Source of the DNA: Paenibacillus sp. PvR098 | Lineage (GTDB): Bacteria > Bacillota > Bacilli > Paenibacillales > NBRC-103111 | Assembly (NCBI RefSeq): GCF_017833255.1 | Contig: NZ_JAFIBU010000001.1 | Span: forward strand, 1,674,001-1,738,000 | Reading direction: 5' to 3' | Length of the DNA: 64,000 nucleotides | Shown: in pieces, positions 43,758 to 50,604 of the stretch | Layout: each line of letters starts with the position of its first letter | Numbering within the stretch: the stretch's first letter is position 1 | Position numbers and translations under genes: made by a program | The notes under the pieces: model-generated | The model's database searches: none | Told to the model about the DNA's origin: nothing | Seen by the model: only the letters and a program-made list of their open reading frames with translations

Positions 43758-44947
43758 ATGCACCATTATCCAAAGGTAACGGAGCCCTGCTTCGCTCTTT
43801 TACCTTTTCTTTGTATACGACGGTTGCCGTCATTACTTCGTATTTTCCGCTTTACTTTTTGTCCAAAGGCTATTCAACGCTTCAAATCGGTCTTCTGTAC
43901 TCTGTCGGACCCATGATCGGCATTGTCTCTAATTTGTTCTGGGGCGTGATGAGCGACAAATGGCAGACGGTGAAAAAAATCCTGATTGTGGTTCTGATCG
44001 GACAGTTCCTTACCGCGGCTTTCATATTCCGTGCCGACGCGTTCGGACTGCTTATGGTGCTAATGGGGCTATTTTTCTTTTTTCAGTCCCCGATGAGTTC
44101 TCTGAACGACAGTCAGATCCTGCTGACCATCAAAAACACAGGAAAAAGCTATGCTTCCATACGGGTTTGGGGCTCCATCGGCTTTGCCGTCGCCTCGCTC
44201 GTCTTCGGCATGCTTCTTAAAGAATTCGGTGTTGATCTTACCGCATCGTTAATTGTGGCAACCATCGGCTGCTCCCTACTTCTGTCCTTCAGGCTGAAGG
44301 ACGCCCGGCAAACGGGCTATAAGAAGCCTGATTTCTCTGGGCTTGTGCCAATCATCACCTCCCGCTCATTTCTGGCGTTCTTGCTCGCAGTGCTTGTCGT
44401 GTCCGTGGCCCACCGGTTCAACGACGGATTTTTGGCCCTTTATCTGCAGAGCCTCGGTGCCGATCAAACGATCGTTGGTTGGTCTTGGCTCGCTTCCGCG
44501 GTGAGCGAGATCCCTATATTCTTTTGGCTCAGCAAGCATGGGCACAAATACAAGGAACTTCCGCTTCTCGTTCTTTGCTGTTTTGTTTATGTAGCCCGTT
44601 TTTTTCTGATGAGTATTGTCGATAACCCCCTGTGGGTCATTGCCATTCAATCGATGCATTCGATCTCATTCGGGATCTTCCTGTTCACCGTTATACGCTA
44701 TATTCAAAATGTAGTTCCCGACCAATTCCGTGCGAGCGGTCAAGCCGTATTTGCTATCACCTGGTCCGGACTAGCCGGTTTGATCAGCGGGGCTTTGGGC
44801 GGATGGGTCTTTAACTCCTGGGGACCGCACGCCATGTATACCTTGGCGTCTGCATTGGCATTTGTCGCCATGCTAGGCTTCCTGGCGCTTCATCTTCGAA
44901 CAAGAGGCCGTACGGCCCTTCATGATTTGGATAAGAGTTCCTCCTGA
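43754..44947 (+). CDS. MFS transporter, paralogue of the gene at 35379
   Basis: The 397-aa protein has about 12 membrane helices with FWGVMSDKWQTVKK, SIRVWGSIGFAVA, HRFNDGFLALYLQSLGA and GLISGALGGWVFNSWG. It shares these blocks with the carrier at 35379. The start ATG 43754 overlaps the stop of the MATE-like gene (ATGA). Co-translation of two exporters suggests a shared or sequential substrate, which is an inference. Confidence 0.88.
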   Translation: MNAPLSKGNGALLRSFTFSLYTTVAVITSYFPLYFLSKGYSTLQIGLLYSVGPMIGIVSNLFWGVMSDKWQTVKKILIVVLIGQFLTAAFIFRADAFGLLMVLMGLFFFFQSPMSSLNDSQILLTIKNTGKSYASIRVWGSIGFAVASLVFGMLLKEFGVDLTASLIVATIGCSLLLSFRLKDARQTGYKKPDFSGLVPIITSRSFLAFLLAVLVVSVAHRFNDGFLALYLQSLGADQTIVGWSWLASAVSEIPIFFWLSKHGHKYKELPLLVLCCFVYVARFFLMSIVDNPLWVIAIQSMHSISFGIFLFTVIRYIQNVVPDQFRASGQAVFAITWSGLAGLISGALGGWVFNSWGPHAMYTLASALAFVAMLGFLALHLRTRGRTALHDLDKSSS

Positions 44948-44960
44948 TATTGCAGGGACA

Positions 44961-45007
44961 GCCGTTCCGGTATTCGTTTATTGCTTAGACAACCGGGCGG
45001 TTTTTTT
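44961..45007 (+). terminator. Imperfect terminator after the MFS gene
   Basis: GCCGTTCCGGT pairs partly with ACCGGGCGG, followed by seven T. Confidence 0.5.
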
Positions 45008-45042
45008 ATGATCCAAGCTTAAAATTTTCTTAAGCCCTACCG

Positions 45043-45162
45043 CCATTTGAAACTTATATCGGCATGGAGACGCCCGTGAAGACGGAGATCGTCGGCGGAA
45101 TCAGTGAAGGCGAGACCGTTGTGCTGCAGTTATGTTGTCTTTTCCTCATACGGACGGTATAA
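45043..45162 (+). pseudogene. Remnant of a HlyD/MFP-type efflux adaptor C-terminus
   Basis: The frame reads PFETYIGMETPVKTEIVGG then ISEGETVVLQ before an unrelated tail and a stop at 45162. This matches the C-terminal end of RND/ABC efflux periplasmic-adaptor-like proteins (pattern V-x-TEIxSGLxEGDxVV). No start codon with a ribosome site, and nothing of the other 300 to 400 residues, is present. It lies between two intact genes and overlaps the nitroreductase promoter. Confidence 0.5.
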
Positions 45163-45163
45163 T
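45135..45163 (+). promoter_or_regulatory. Nitroreductase promoter
   Basis: TTGTCT and TATAAT are 17 bases apart, about 68 bases before the start codon. Confidence 0.7.
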
Positions 45164-45176
45164 AAGGGATAACTTT

Positions 45177-45193
45177 TTAGTACCAAGTACTAA
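45177..45193 (+). promoter_or_regulatory. Palindromic operator of the nitroreductase gene
   Basis: TTAGTAC-CAA-GTACTAA is a perfect inverted repeat just after the transcription start. It resembles sites of HxlR/MarR-type redox and quinone sensors (TAGTAC half-sites). Confidence 0.6.
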
Positions 45194-45230
45194 ACATAGG
45201 GCTTGACCAGATGGAGAGGATGAACCAAAC

Positions 45231-45899
45231 ATGACTGACCACATCATGACATTGCCTTACCAGGATTTCAAATCGATACTGCTGGACCGCCGCAGCATTC
45301 GCAAATATACAGAGCAATCTGTCTCCGTTGAAGATATTCGTGAAATTATCGATTGTGCCAGATATGCCCCGAGTGATACGAACTCGCAAACCTGGGAATT
45401 TATTGCCGTGATAAATCGGGATAAAATTAAAGAAATCGAGCGGATCACCTGGGAGCAGCTGCATAGTAGAGCAGCGGAAGCCGAACAACGCGGTCTCTCC
45501 AGGGAAGCGCGTCTACTGACCAAGTCCTTCGGACCCTATGCCACCGCATTCTCTAATGCACCGGTGCTAATCATCTGCTTGGCTACGCCTTACAATTCCA
45601 AGTTTCGCGAGCGAATTTTCGATCCGGTGCAGTTGGTCGATGATGCCGTGTGGGAAGAAGAAGGAATCAAGAGCAGCTGTCTGGCCACACAAAACTTGAT
45701 GCTCGCCGCTCATGCCAGAGGCCTCGCCACCTGCCCGATGACCGGACCGGTCCTGCTCGCCGGGGAGCAGCTCCGCACTTATCTAGATATTCGCCCGGAG
45801 TGCCAGATCAATATGGTGATCGCGCTTGGGCATCCCGCAGAACGCCCTGCCAGGCTCGCACGGAAAGAAATCGACGATATTCTTCGCATTGTGGAGTAA
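45231..45899 (+). CDS. Nitroreductase-family flavoprotein
   Basis: The 222-aa protein starts with the nitroreductase signature LLDRRSIRKYTEQSVSVEDIREII (RRSIRKY binds FMN) and ends with IALGHPAERPARLARKEIDDIL, the FMN-phosphate loop. It reduces nitro compounds or quinones with NAD(P)H. GGAGAGG lies upstream of ATG 45231. A promoter with a palindromic operator precedes it, and a 20-base hairpin terminates it. Confidence 0.92.
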   Translation: MTDHIMTLPYQDFKSILLDRRSIRKYTEQSVSVEDIREIIDCARYAPSDTNSQTWEFIAVINRDKIKEIERITWEQLHSRAAEAEQRGLSREARLLTKSFGPYATAFSNAPVLIICLATPYNSKFRERIFDPVQLVDDAVWEEEGIKSSCLATQNLMLAAHARGLATCPMTGPVLLAGEQLRTYLDIRPECQINMVIALGHPAERPARLARKEIDDILRIVE

Positions 45900-45922
45900 G
45901 GCCCGTAGCCCTCTTCACTTCT

Positions 45923-45971
45923 ACACACAAGGTTCTTGGAATATTTTCATTCCAAGAACCTTGTGTGTTTT
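45923..45971 (+). terminator. Terminator after nitroreductase, twin of the hairpin at 46181
   Basis: A perfect 20-base stem whose inner 12 bases are GGTTCTTGGAAT and its complement, with a TTTTC tail. The same 12-base core recurs at 46183-46208. Confidence 0.9.
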
Positions 45972-45995
45972 CTTAGGGTCTAGCCGAATCGGACA

Positions 45996-46169
45996 TCAGC
46001 CTAGCTTCGCCATCTCCTCTTCATCTATCTCATAGTTAGAATAAACGTCCTGCACACTGTCAAGATCGTCAAATGAGTCCATCATCTTGAGCAGCTTCTC
46101 CGCATTCTCTTCTTCGACCAGAACGGTGTTTTGCGGAATCCAAGTAACCAAAGGGATAACCGAGTGAAC
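45996..46169 (-). pseudogene. C-terminal remnant of a YebC/PmpR-type regulator
   Basis: The minus strand reads IPQNTVLVEEENAEKLLKMM and SFDDLDSVQDVYSNYEIDEE before a stop at 45996. This is the C-terminal end of YebC-family proteins (usual form: IPxNTVxL...A..LxKLxDALEDLDDVQxVYxN). An in-frame stop at about 46172 closes the frame and there is no start codon, so only about 50 of 240 residues survive. The piece lies between two hairpins with the same 12-base arms. Confidence 0.8.
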
Positions 46170-46172
46170 TCA

Positions 46173-46210
46173 CAAAAAAAACGGTTCTTGGAATTCATTC
46201 CAAGAACCGT
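46173..46210 (-). terminator. Terminator of the cold shock gene, twin hairpin
   Basis: ACGGTTCTTGGAAT pairs with its complement over a two-base loop, followed on the minus strand by eight T. The csp transcript would have a 3' tail of about 185 nt. Confidence 0.85.
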
Positions 46211-46395
46211 TCTTATTGGCTTGTTGTCGTGGCACTAACCTATAAGAAAACTACCTATACATGAAAGGAGCCACCGTAGAACAGTGGTACGTTTTCTTGC
46301 GAAATCAAGCAGCGAGTACTAGAAGTCGATCGTTTTGATTTCCAGAGAAACTATATCATGCTAACCCATAATGGGCTTTTAAGTTAGTTTTAAGC
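46211..46395. other. Non-coding stretch downstream of csp
   Basis: No reading frame is convincing. It holds a small palindrome around ACCCATAATGGG (near 46363) and a CCACCG/CAGTGG pairing near 46272, and probably forms the csp 3' untranslated region. Confidence 0.5.
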
Positions 46396-46593
46396 TTACA
46401 GTTTATGAACGTTAGCCGCTTGAGGACCACGGTTTCCTTCAACGATTTCGAATTCAACAGATTGGCCTTCTTCCAAAGTTTTGAAGCCGTCGCCTTGGAT
46501 TGCCGAGAAGTGAACGAATACATCTTCGCCGCCTTCAACTTGAATGAATCCGTAGCCTTTTTCTGCGTTAAACCATTTCACTGTACCTTTCAA
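46396..46593 (-). CDS. Cold shock protein
   Basis: The product is 65 aa from TTG 46593, with AGGAGG nine bases upstream; an earlier TTG at 46602 would touch that site. It is a single OB-fold RNA chaperone of the CspA/CspB type with RNP1 (KGYGFIQ) and RNP2 (VFVHFSAI). It melts mRNA structure in the cold and in growth. It has a strong promoter and a leader of about 40 nt. Confidence 0.95.
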   Translation of the reverse strand: MKGTVKWFNAEKGYGFIQVEGGEDVFVHFSAIQGDGFKTLEEGQSVEFEIVEGNRGPQAANVHKL

Positions 46594-46639
46594 TGAAAAC
46601 AACCTCCTAGATATATCGCCATCAAGGGCGAATGCTTAA

Positions 46640-46668
46640 ATTATATCACCCCTATAAGGATAAATCAA
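46640..46668 (-). promoter_or_regulatory. Promoter of the cold shock gene
   Basis: Minus-strand TTGATT and TATAAT are separated by 17 bases. Confidence 0.8.
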
Positions 46669-46683
46669 CAAGCCGAAATTTAT

Positions 46684-46839
46684 TCAATGCCATTTTTCAA
46701 CAACTAATAATTGGTTAGATTCGGGTATAAAAGGAAGCCGCGGTTTCATCCGCATCATCTCTGTCTCCCCATCAAGCTGTTTCAGAAGGCGTTCAAGGAA
46801 AGGATACCTCTCCCACCCAAGCGTAACTAAGGGATACAA
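46684..46839 (-). CDS. Possible small protein of 51 residues
   Basis: A frame with a TTG start at 46839 has GGAGAAGG five bases upstream and encodes a compact sequence (YPLVTLGWERYPFLERLLKQ, then PRLPFIPESNQLLVVEKWH). The composition looks protein-like. It would end inside the csp promoter region. The frame is open to 46980 on the 5' side, but that part looks non-coding. No family is recognised. Confidence 0.4.
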   Translation of the reverse strand: MYPLVTLGWERYPFLERLLKQLDGETEMMRMKPRLPFIPESNQLLVVEKWH

Positions 46840-47001
46840 TCGCACCTTCTCCGGCACAACGCTGAAGCGTGTAACTGAACTTACCACACCCGAACCAGGG
46901 GCCTTATTGTTTTCTTCTCCTTGATTTTCCCTTACAGCTAAGGTATCATTTCGCGAATAGACGGTATTCAAATATATCATAATAGAACGGAGCTCTTAGT
47001 G

Positions 47002-47235
47002 ATGATCAAAAAACACACGATTTACAAAAAAGACAAATGGAACATGCTGACGGTGGAGGTTAACGGGAAACAATTGATCCTTCGTGAAATTTCTGAAGAG
47101 TGGGGAGAAGATTGCCATACATTCCTGAGCCGACCTGAGATGATGCATTGGGTACACGAGAGATTCCCCAAAGACCGTTTTGAAGGAACAGAAGAAGAAT
47201 ATGATGCTCTGGTTGAGGCTTTCCGTCAAGTATAA
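47002..47235 (+). CDS. Small hypothetical protein of 77 residues
   Basis: The frame starts at ATG 47002 with CGGAG about ten bases upstream. The product is charged and probably soluble (LTVEVNGKQLILREISEEWGEDC in part, then a helix ending DALVEAFRQV). It has no known motif. It lies just upstream of the riboswitch promoter and is possibly transcribed alone. Confidence 0.65.
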   Translation: MIKKHTIYKKDKWNMLTVEVNGKQLILREISEEWGEDCHTFLSRPEMMHWVHERFPKDRFEGTEEEYDALVEAFRQV

Positions 47236-47270
47236 TTCCATATTGCGACATCAAACCGACAAAATTAGGC

Positions 47271-47300
47271 TTGACTTGCAGCTTGTCCACTCGTTATAAT
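47271..47300 (+). promoter_or_regulatory. Promoter of the riboswitch-terC transcript
   Basis: TTGACT and TATAAT are 18 bases apart; transcription should begin near 47307. Confidence 0.8.
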
Positions 47301-47317
47301 GAGGGCAATTACATAAG

Positions 47318-47446
47318 GGTGTCCTCCAAAGGGGAGTAGCTGTCACAATAAAGTCGTCAGTTCGGGATTTCGACAAAGCCCCGGCTTTATTGGCAACGAA
47401 ACGTTGTTAGCAAGACCTTTGCCTATCGCGGTAAGGGTCTTTTTTG
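47318..47446 (+). promoter_or_regulatory. yybP-ykoY manganese riboswitch with terminator
   Basis: CAAAGGGGAGTAGC at 47327-47340 is the conserved 5' part. The 3' part TTAGCAAGACCTTTG (47407-47421) closes the aptamer by pairing CAAAGG with CCTTTG. The same GACCTTTGCC strand forms the first arm of the terminator at 47412-47445 (GGTAAGGGTC, six T). Aptamer and terminator therefore exclude each other: manganese binding should let transcription continue into terC. This family controls TerC-type manganese exporters. Confidence 0.85.
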
Positions 47447-47452
47447 CCTAAA

Positions 47453-47486
47453 AAGACCTTTACCGCATCGGTAGAGGTCATTTTTG
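47453..47486 (+). terminator. Second attenuator-like hairpin before terC
   Basis: GACCTTTACCG and CGGTAGAGGTC form a stem with a three-base loop, then ATTTTT. It repeats the GACCTTTRCC core of the first terminator and lies 30 bases before the start codon. Confidence 0.7.
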
Positions 47487-47515
47487 TGTAAAACTACAGG
47501 ACGAAGGAGTGGTGC

Positions 47516-48328
47516 TTGGAAATGGACTTTTTAACAGCGGATTATCTGATCAAATTGTTGAACATCATTTTGATCGATTTGGTGCTCGCGGGGGACAATG
47601 CTATCGTTATCGCGTTGGCCGCCCGGAATCTACCGAGACAGCATCAAAAGAAAGCGATTATTTGGGGAACCGTAGGCGCCGTTGTGATTCGGATCGCGGC
47701 TACAGTGGCTGTCGTTTGGTTGCTGCAGCTTCCTTTCCTCTTACTGATCGGAGGCATACTGCTGGTATGGATCGCGTATAAACTACTAGTAGATGAAAAG
47801 GATCATAACATTGAAGCGAAGCCGCAGCTATGGCCTGCAATCCGGACAATCATCATCGCCGATGCTGTCATGGGCTTTGACAATGTCATCGCAGTAGCAG
47901 GCGCAGCACACGGCAGCTTTGACTTGGTGGTTATCGGTCTGATCATCAGTGTCCCAATCATGGTTTGGGGCAGCACGCTGTTTATTCGATTGGTGGAAAG
48001 ATTCCCAGTCATTATTACTATCGGTGCTGCGGTTCTCGCGTACACAGCGGGTTCCATGCTGACGAGCGACCCTTTTGTCAAAGGCTGGTTTGAAGAAAAT
48101 CCTGTAATGAAATGGACAATCATCTCCGTTGTAGTAATCGGAGTAGTTCTGGGCGGTTACTTGAAGAAGATGTCGAAAAACTTCATTTCTATTAATGAAC
48201 AAGGACAACTAACGATTCCTGAAAGCATTGAGAAGGAAGCGCACATCCAAGCGAATGACAGCTTTGAGGCAAAAGTCGATGATAAAGGACGAATCGTATT
48301 GGTGAAAGTCGCCAAATCCGAGGGATGA
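47516..48328 (+). CDS. TerC-family manganese exporter (YjbE type) with AbrB-like tail
   Basis: The 270-aa protein has seven or so membrane helices (about 10-220). IDLVLAGDNAIVIALAARNLP and ADAVMGFDNVIAVAGAAHG are the two TerC motifs with metal-binding aspartate and asparagine. The riboswitch points to manganese export. The last 45 residues (about 224-268: ISINEQGQLTIPESIEKEA, then ANDSFEAKVDDKGRIVLVKV) look like a SpoVT/AbrB swapped-hairpin domain, which is not part of the usual 220-residue YjbE. TTG 47516 has GGAG six bases upstream; ATG 47522 is the alternative. Confidence 0.92.
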   Translation: MEMDFLTADYLIKLLNIILIDLVLAGDNAIVIALAARNLPRQHQKKAIIWGTVGAVVIRIAATVAVVWLLQLPFLLLIGGILLVWIAYKLLVDEKDHNIEAKPQLWPAIRTIIIADAVMGFDNVIAVAGAAHGSFDLVVIGLIISVPIMVWGSTLFIRLVERFPVIITIGAAVLAYTAGSMLTSDPFVKGWFEENPVMKWTIISVVVIGVVLGGYLKKMSKNFISINEQGQLTIPESIEKEAHIQANDSFEAKVDDKGRIVLVKVAKSEG

Positions 48329-48342
48329 TTACATGATAATTG

Positions 48343-48383
48343 AAACAACCCGGCGGGATTCATTCCGATGCCGGGTTGTTTTT
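48343..48383 (+). terminator. Terminator after terC
   Basis: AAACAACCCGGC pairs with GCCGGGTTGTTT over a 15-base loop and is followed by T. Confidence 0.88.
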
Positions 48384-48413
48384 AATTTGTAGAACAACGT
48401 ATGCACAAGCTTG

Positions 48414-50093
48414 TTATATTTTCGTATGCGGAACGGGAATGCAAGCCGTGCTGACTTCGATCAGGGCTGGCTTCCCCCCCGATAAGGCTTGGCGCAAGCA
48501 GGACTCGAACTCTGCGCCGCTCGCCGCTCGATAGCCCATGCCTCCACATGCTTCTGAAATCTTCGCGAAATCCGGATTGAGGATCGCGCTGCCTGTGGTA
48601 TTCATACCCGAGATGTCCATTCGGTGCTTCTCCATCGCATACGCTCCATTGTTCATTACCACCAATACAATCGGCAGCCGCTGTTCCACCGCGGTCTGGA
48701 ACTCCATCAGCGTCTGAATGACACCCCCATCTCCGGCGATCGCGATGACCTGCCGATCCGGATGAGTCAGCTTTGCGGCGATGGCAGCAGGCAGAGCAAA
48801 ACCCAGCGTGCGCCAACGGCCGGAGACAAGAATATCCTGCATCGGCTTAGCTTGAAAGATGCGGTTAAACCATAGCGTATGTTCTCCGGTATCCACAGCC
48901 AATATCGCGTCCTCTGACGCTTGCTCCGCAATGATCTTCATGAGGCGTTGAGGAGGAACCGGACTACCGTCCTCCCCCGCTTCCTCCTCGATTCTCAGCT
49001 TCCAGCTGTCGCACACCTCGCGAATCCGGGCCTTCCAGACATCGCGATTCCTTACGTCCGCTTGAATCAGTCTCGCCAACCTCGGAATAATTTGTCCCAG
49101 ATCACCAACAACACCCTTGTACAGAGAATGCCCCATGCCAATCGCCTCTCGATTGATGTCAATCTGGACAATCCGTGCCTTCACGGGAACATAGTCTTCC
49201 GGCCACCAGGTTGCGCCAAGCATCAAGATGAGATCGCTCTCCGCCAGAAGCATGCTGGCCGACTCGCTCCCTGCTTGTCCCAAACCGCCTGCATAGAGCT
49301 CGTGATCGTTCGGAAACTGCGGACGTGCAGGCAGCGTAGTTACAACAGCGGCAGACAGATTCTCGGCCAGGCCCCGCACCGACGCACCCACCTGCCGCGC
49401 TCCCCTGCCGATCAATAACAGTGGACGTTCCGCGGCTTCCAAAAGCCGCGCGAGCTCGGCAATTTCCTGTTCCGGTGCTGCAAGCGGTTGGTGCAAGTGG
49501 TCGCCGTAAGGCTTGACTTGCCCTTTCACCTTAGCTGCGTATAGATCTTTCGGTATGGCCAAATGCGTCACCTTGCCCTGCACTAGGCCTTGTACGAGTG
49601 CCTGCCCCATCAGCTCAGGCAAAGCGTCAGGATGGGCCACGAGTTCAGAGCGTCCAGCCACGGCTGCGCTCAGCTTCTGCTGATCTACGTACTGCTTGGA
49701 ATGCGTACCGATGCGCGGCGTATCCACCTGCCCGGACAGAGCAAGCACCGGTGAACGGTCCATTGCGGCGTCCGCCATCCCATTCAGCATATTGGCAAGG
49801 CCTGGGCCGCTCGTTGCCAAACAAACCGCTGTCCTCCCTGTTAATTTGGCTTCAGCGGAAGCCATCAATCCCGCGCTGCCCTCATGACGGCAAGGAATGT
49901 AACGGATCGCGTTCTGTTTTCCCAGTTCATCCAATAAGCTTAAATTGGCATCGCCAATCACCCCGTATACCCGCTTGACCCCCCAAGCTTTGAGCTGCTC
50001 CAGCACATAGCGGGACACCGTGTATTCCGCTATCTCCGAGGATCGTCCCGCATTCACAGGAGGCTCTGCGTTATTTACCATGGCTGTAGACAT
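48414..50093 (-). CDS. ThDP-dependent pyruvate oxidase-like enzyme (YdaP/PoxB family)
   Basis: The 559-aa protein has three acetolactate-synthase-fold domains. VYGVIGDANLSLLDEL and RHEGSAGLMASAEAKLTGR (catalytic glutamate) are in the N-terminal domain. The middle FAD-type domain has RPLLLIGRGARQ. The C-terminal domain has IAGDGGVIQTLMEFQTAVEQRLPIVLVVMNN in part (GDG...N thiamine motif). The overall form is nearer to pyruvate oxidase or YdaP than to acetolactate synthase. It turns pyruvate into acetate and carbon dioxide or acetyl phosphate. GGAGGAGATAGG precedes ATG 50093. Confidence 0.85.
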   Translation of the reverse strand: MSTAMVNNAEPPVNAGRSSEIAEYTVSRYVLEQLKAWGVKRVYGVIGDANLSLLDELGKQNAIRYIPCRHEGSAGLMASAEAKLTGRTAVCLATSGPGLANMLNGMADAAMDRSPVLALSGQVDTPRIGTHSKQYVDQQKLSAAVAGRSELVAHPDALPELMGQALVQGLVQGKVTHLAIPKDLYAAKVKGQVKPYGDHLHQPLAAPEQEIAELARLLEAAERPLLLIGRGARQVGASVRGLAENLSAAVVTTLPARPQFPNDHELYAGGLGQAGSESASMLLAESDLILMLGATWWPEDYVPVKARIVQIDINREAIGMGHSLYKGVVGDLGQIIPRLARLIQADVRNRDVWKARIREVCDSWKLRIEEEAGEDGSPVPPQRLMKIIAEQASEDAILAVDTGEHTLWFNRIFQAKPMQDILVSGRWRTLGFALPAAIAAKLTHPDRQVIAIAGDGGVIQTLMEFQTAVEQRLPIVLVVMNNGAYAMEKHRMDISGMNTTGSAILNPDFAKISEACGGMGYRAASGAEFESCLRQALSGGKPALIEVSTACIPVPHTKI

Positions 50094-50194
50094 CTATCCT
50101 ATCTCCTCCTTCCTTATTTCGGCTATATCTTGCCCTATGGAGGCGCAGGAATTTCAGCCTTTGTGGCGAAACTACTTAGCAAGAGGTGATATTT

Positions 50195-50377
50195 TTGAGC
50201 AATGCCGCATCCGTCGTGACGTTCATGATCTTGTCCTTCTCTTTGGCGCTCGTATTAATCATGAAAAAAGATACGCTGCCCCCTGGAGTGAAACGCCCTC
50301 TCGCGATCATCGCGCTGGTGTTGGTTTCTTTTTCCTTCGTGCTGCTGATATTCAGTTTTTTTGCCGCAACCGCATAA
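50195..50377 (+). CDS. Small two-helix membrane protein
   Basis: The 60-aa frame starts at TTG 50195, with AAGAGG eight bases upstream. It has two hydrophobic helices (about 7-25 and 38-58) separated by a basic, proline-containing loop (KKDTLPPGVKRP). No family recognised. It is divergent from the pyruvate-oxidase-like gene. Confidence 0.6.
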   Translation: MSNAASVVTFMILSFSLALVLIMKKDTLPPGVKRPLAIIALVLVSFSFVLLIFSFFAATA

Positions 50378-50423
50378 AGGAATTAGACTTCTTTCCATGA
50401 TTTTCATATACTAATATTTAAGC

Positions 50424-50483
50424 CACGCTCCGGTCATACTAACGAATGATTTCCAAACCGACCCCTATTTTCCATGGAGCGTG
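50424..50483 (+). promoter_or_regulatory. Inverted repeat able to hide the upstream pepF ribosome site
   Basis: CACGCTCC at 50424-50431 is complementary to GGAGCGTG at 50476-50483, the ribosome site in front of TTG 50491. If formed in RNA, the stem would block the longer pepF reading. Confidence 0.4.
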
Positions 50484-50604
50484 AGCGGATTTGCGAACTA
50501 TACCTTTGCTGTTATGCGGCTTGCTGGTTTCCAGCTTGCTGAGCGCATCCGTGATGCAGTCGGATGCAGCGGCTAAATCACATCATTTGACAAGGAGGGC
50601 TCCT

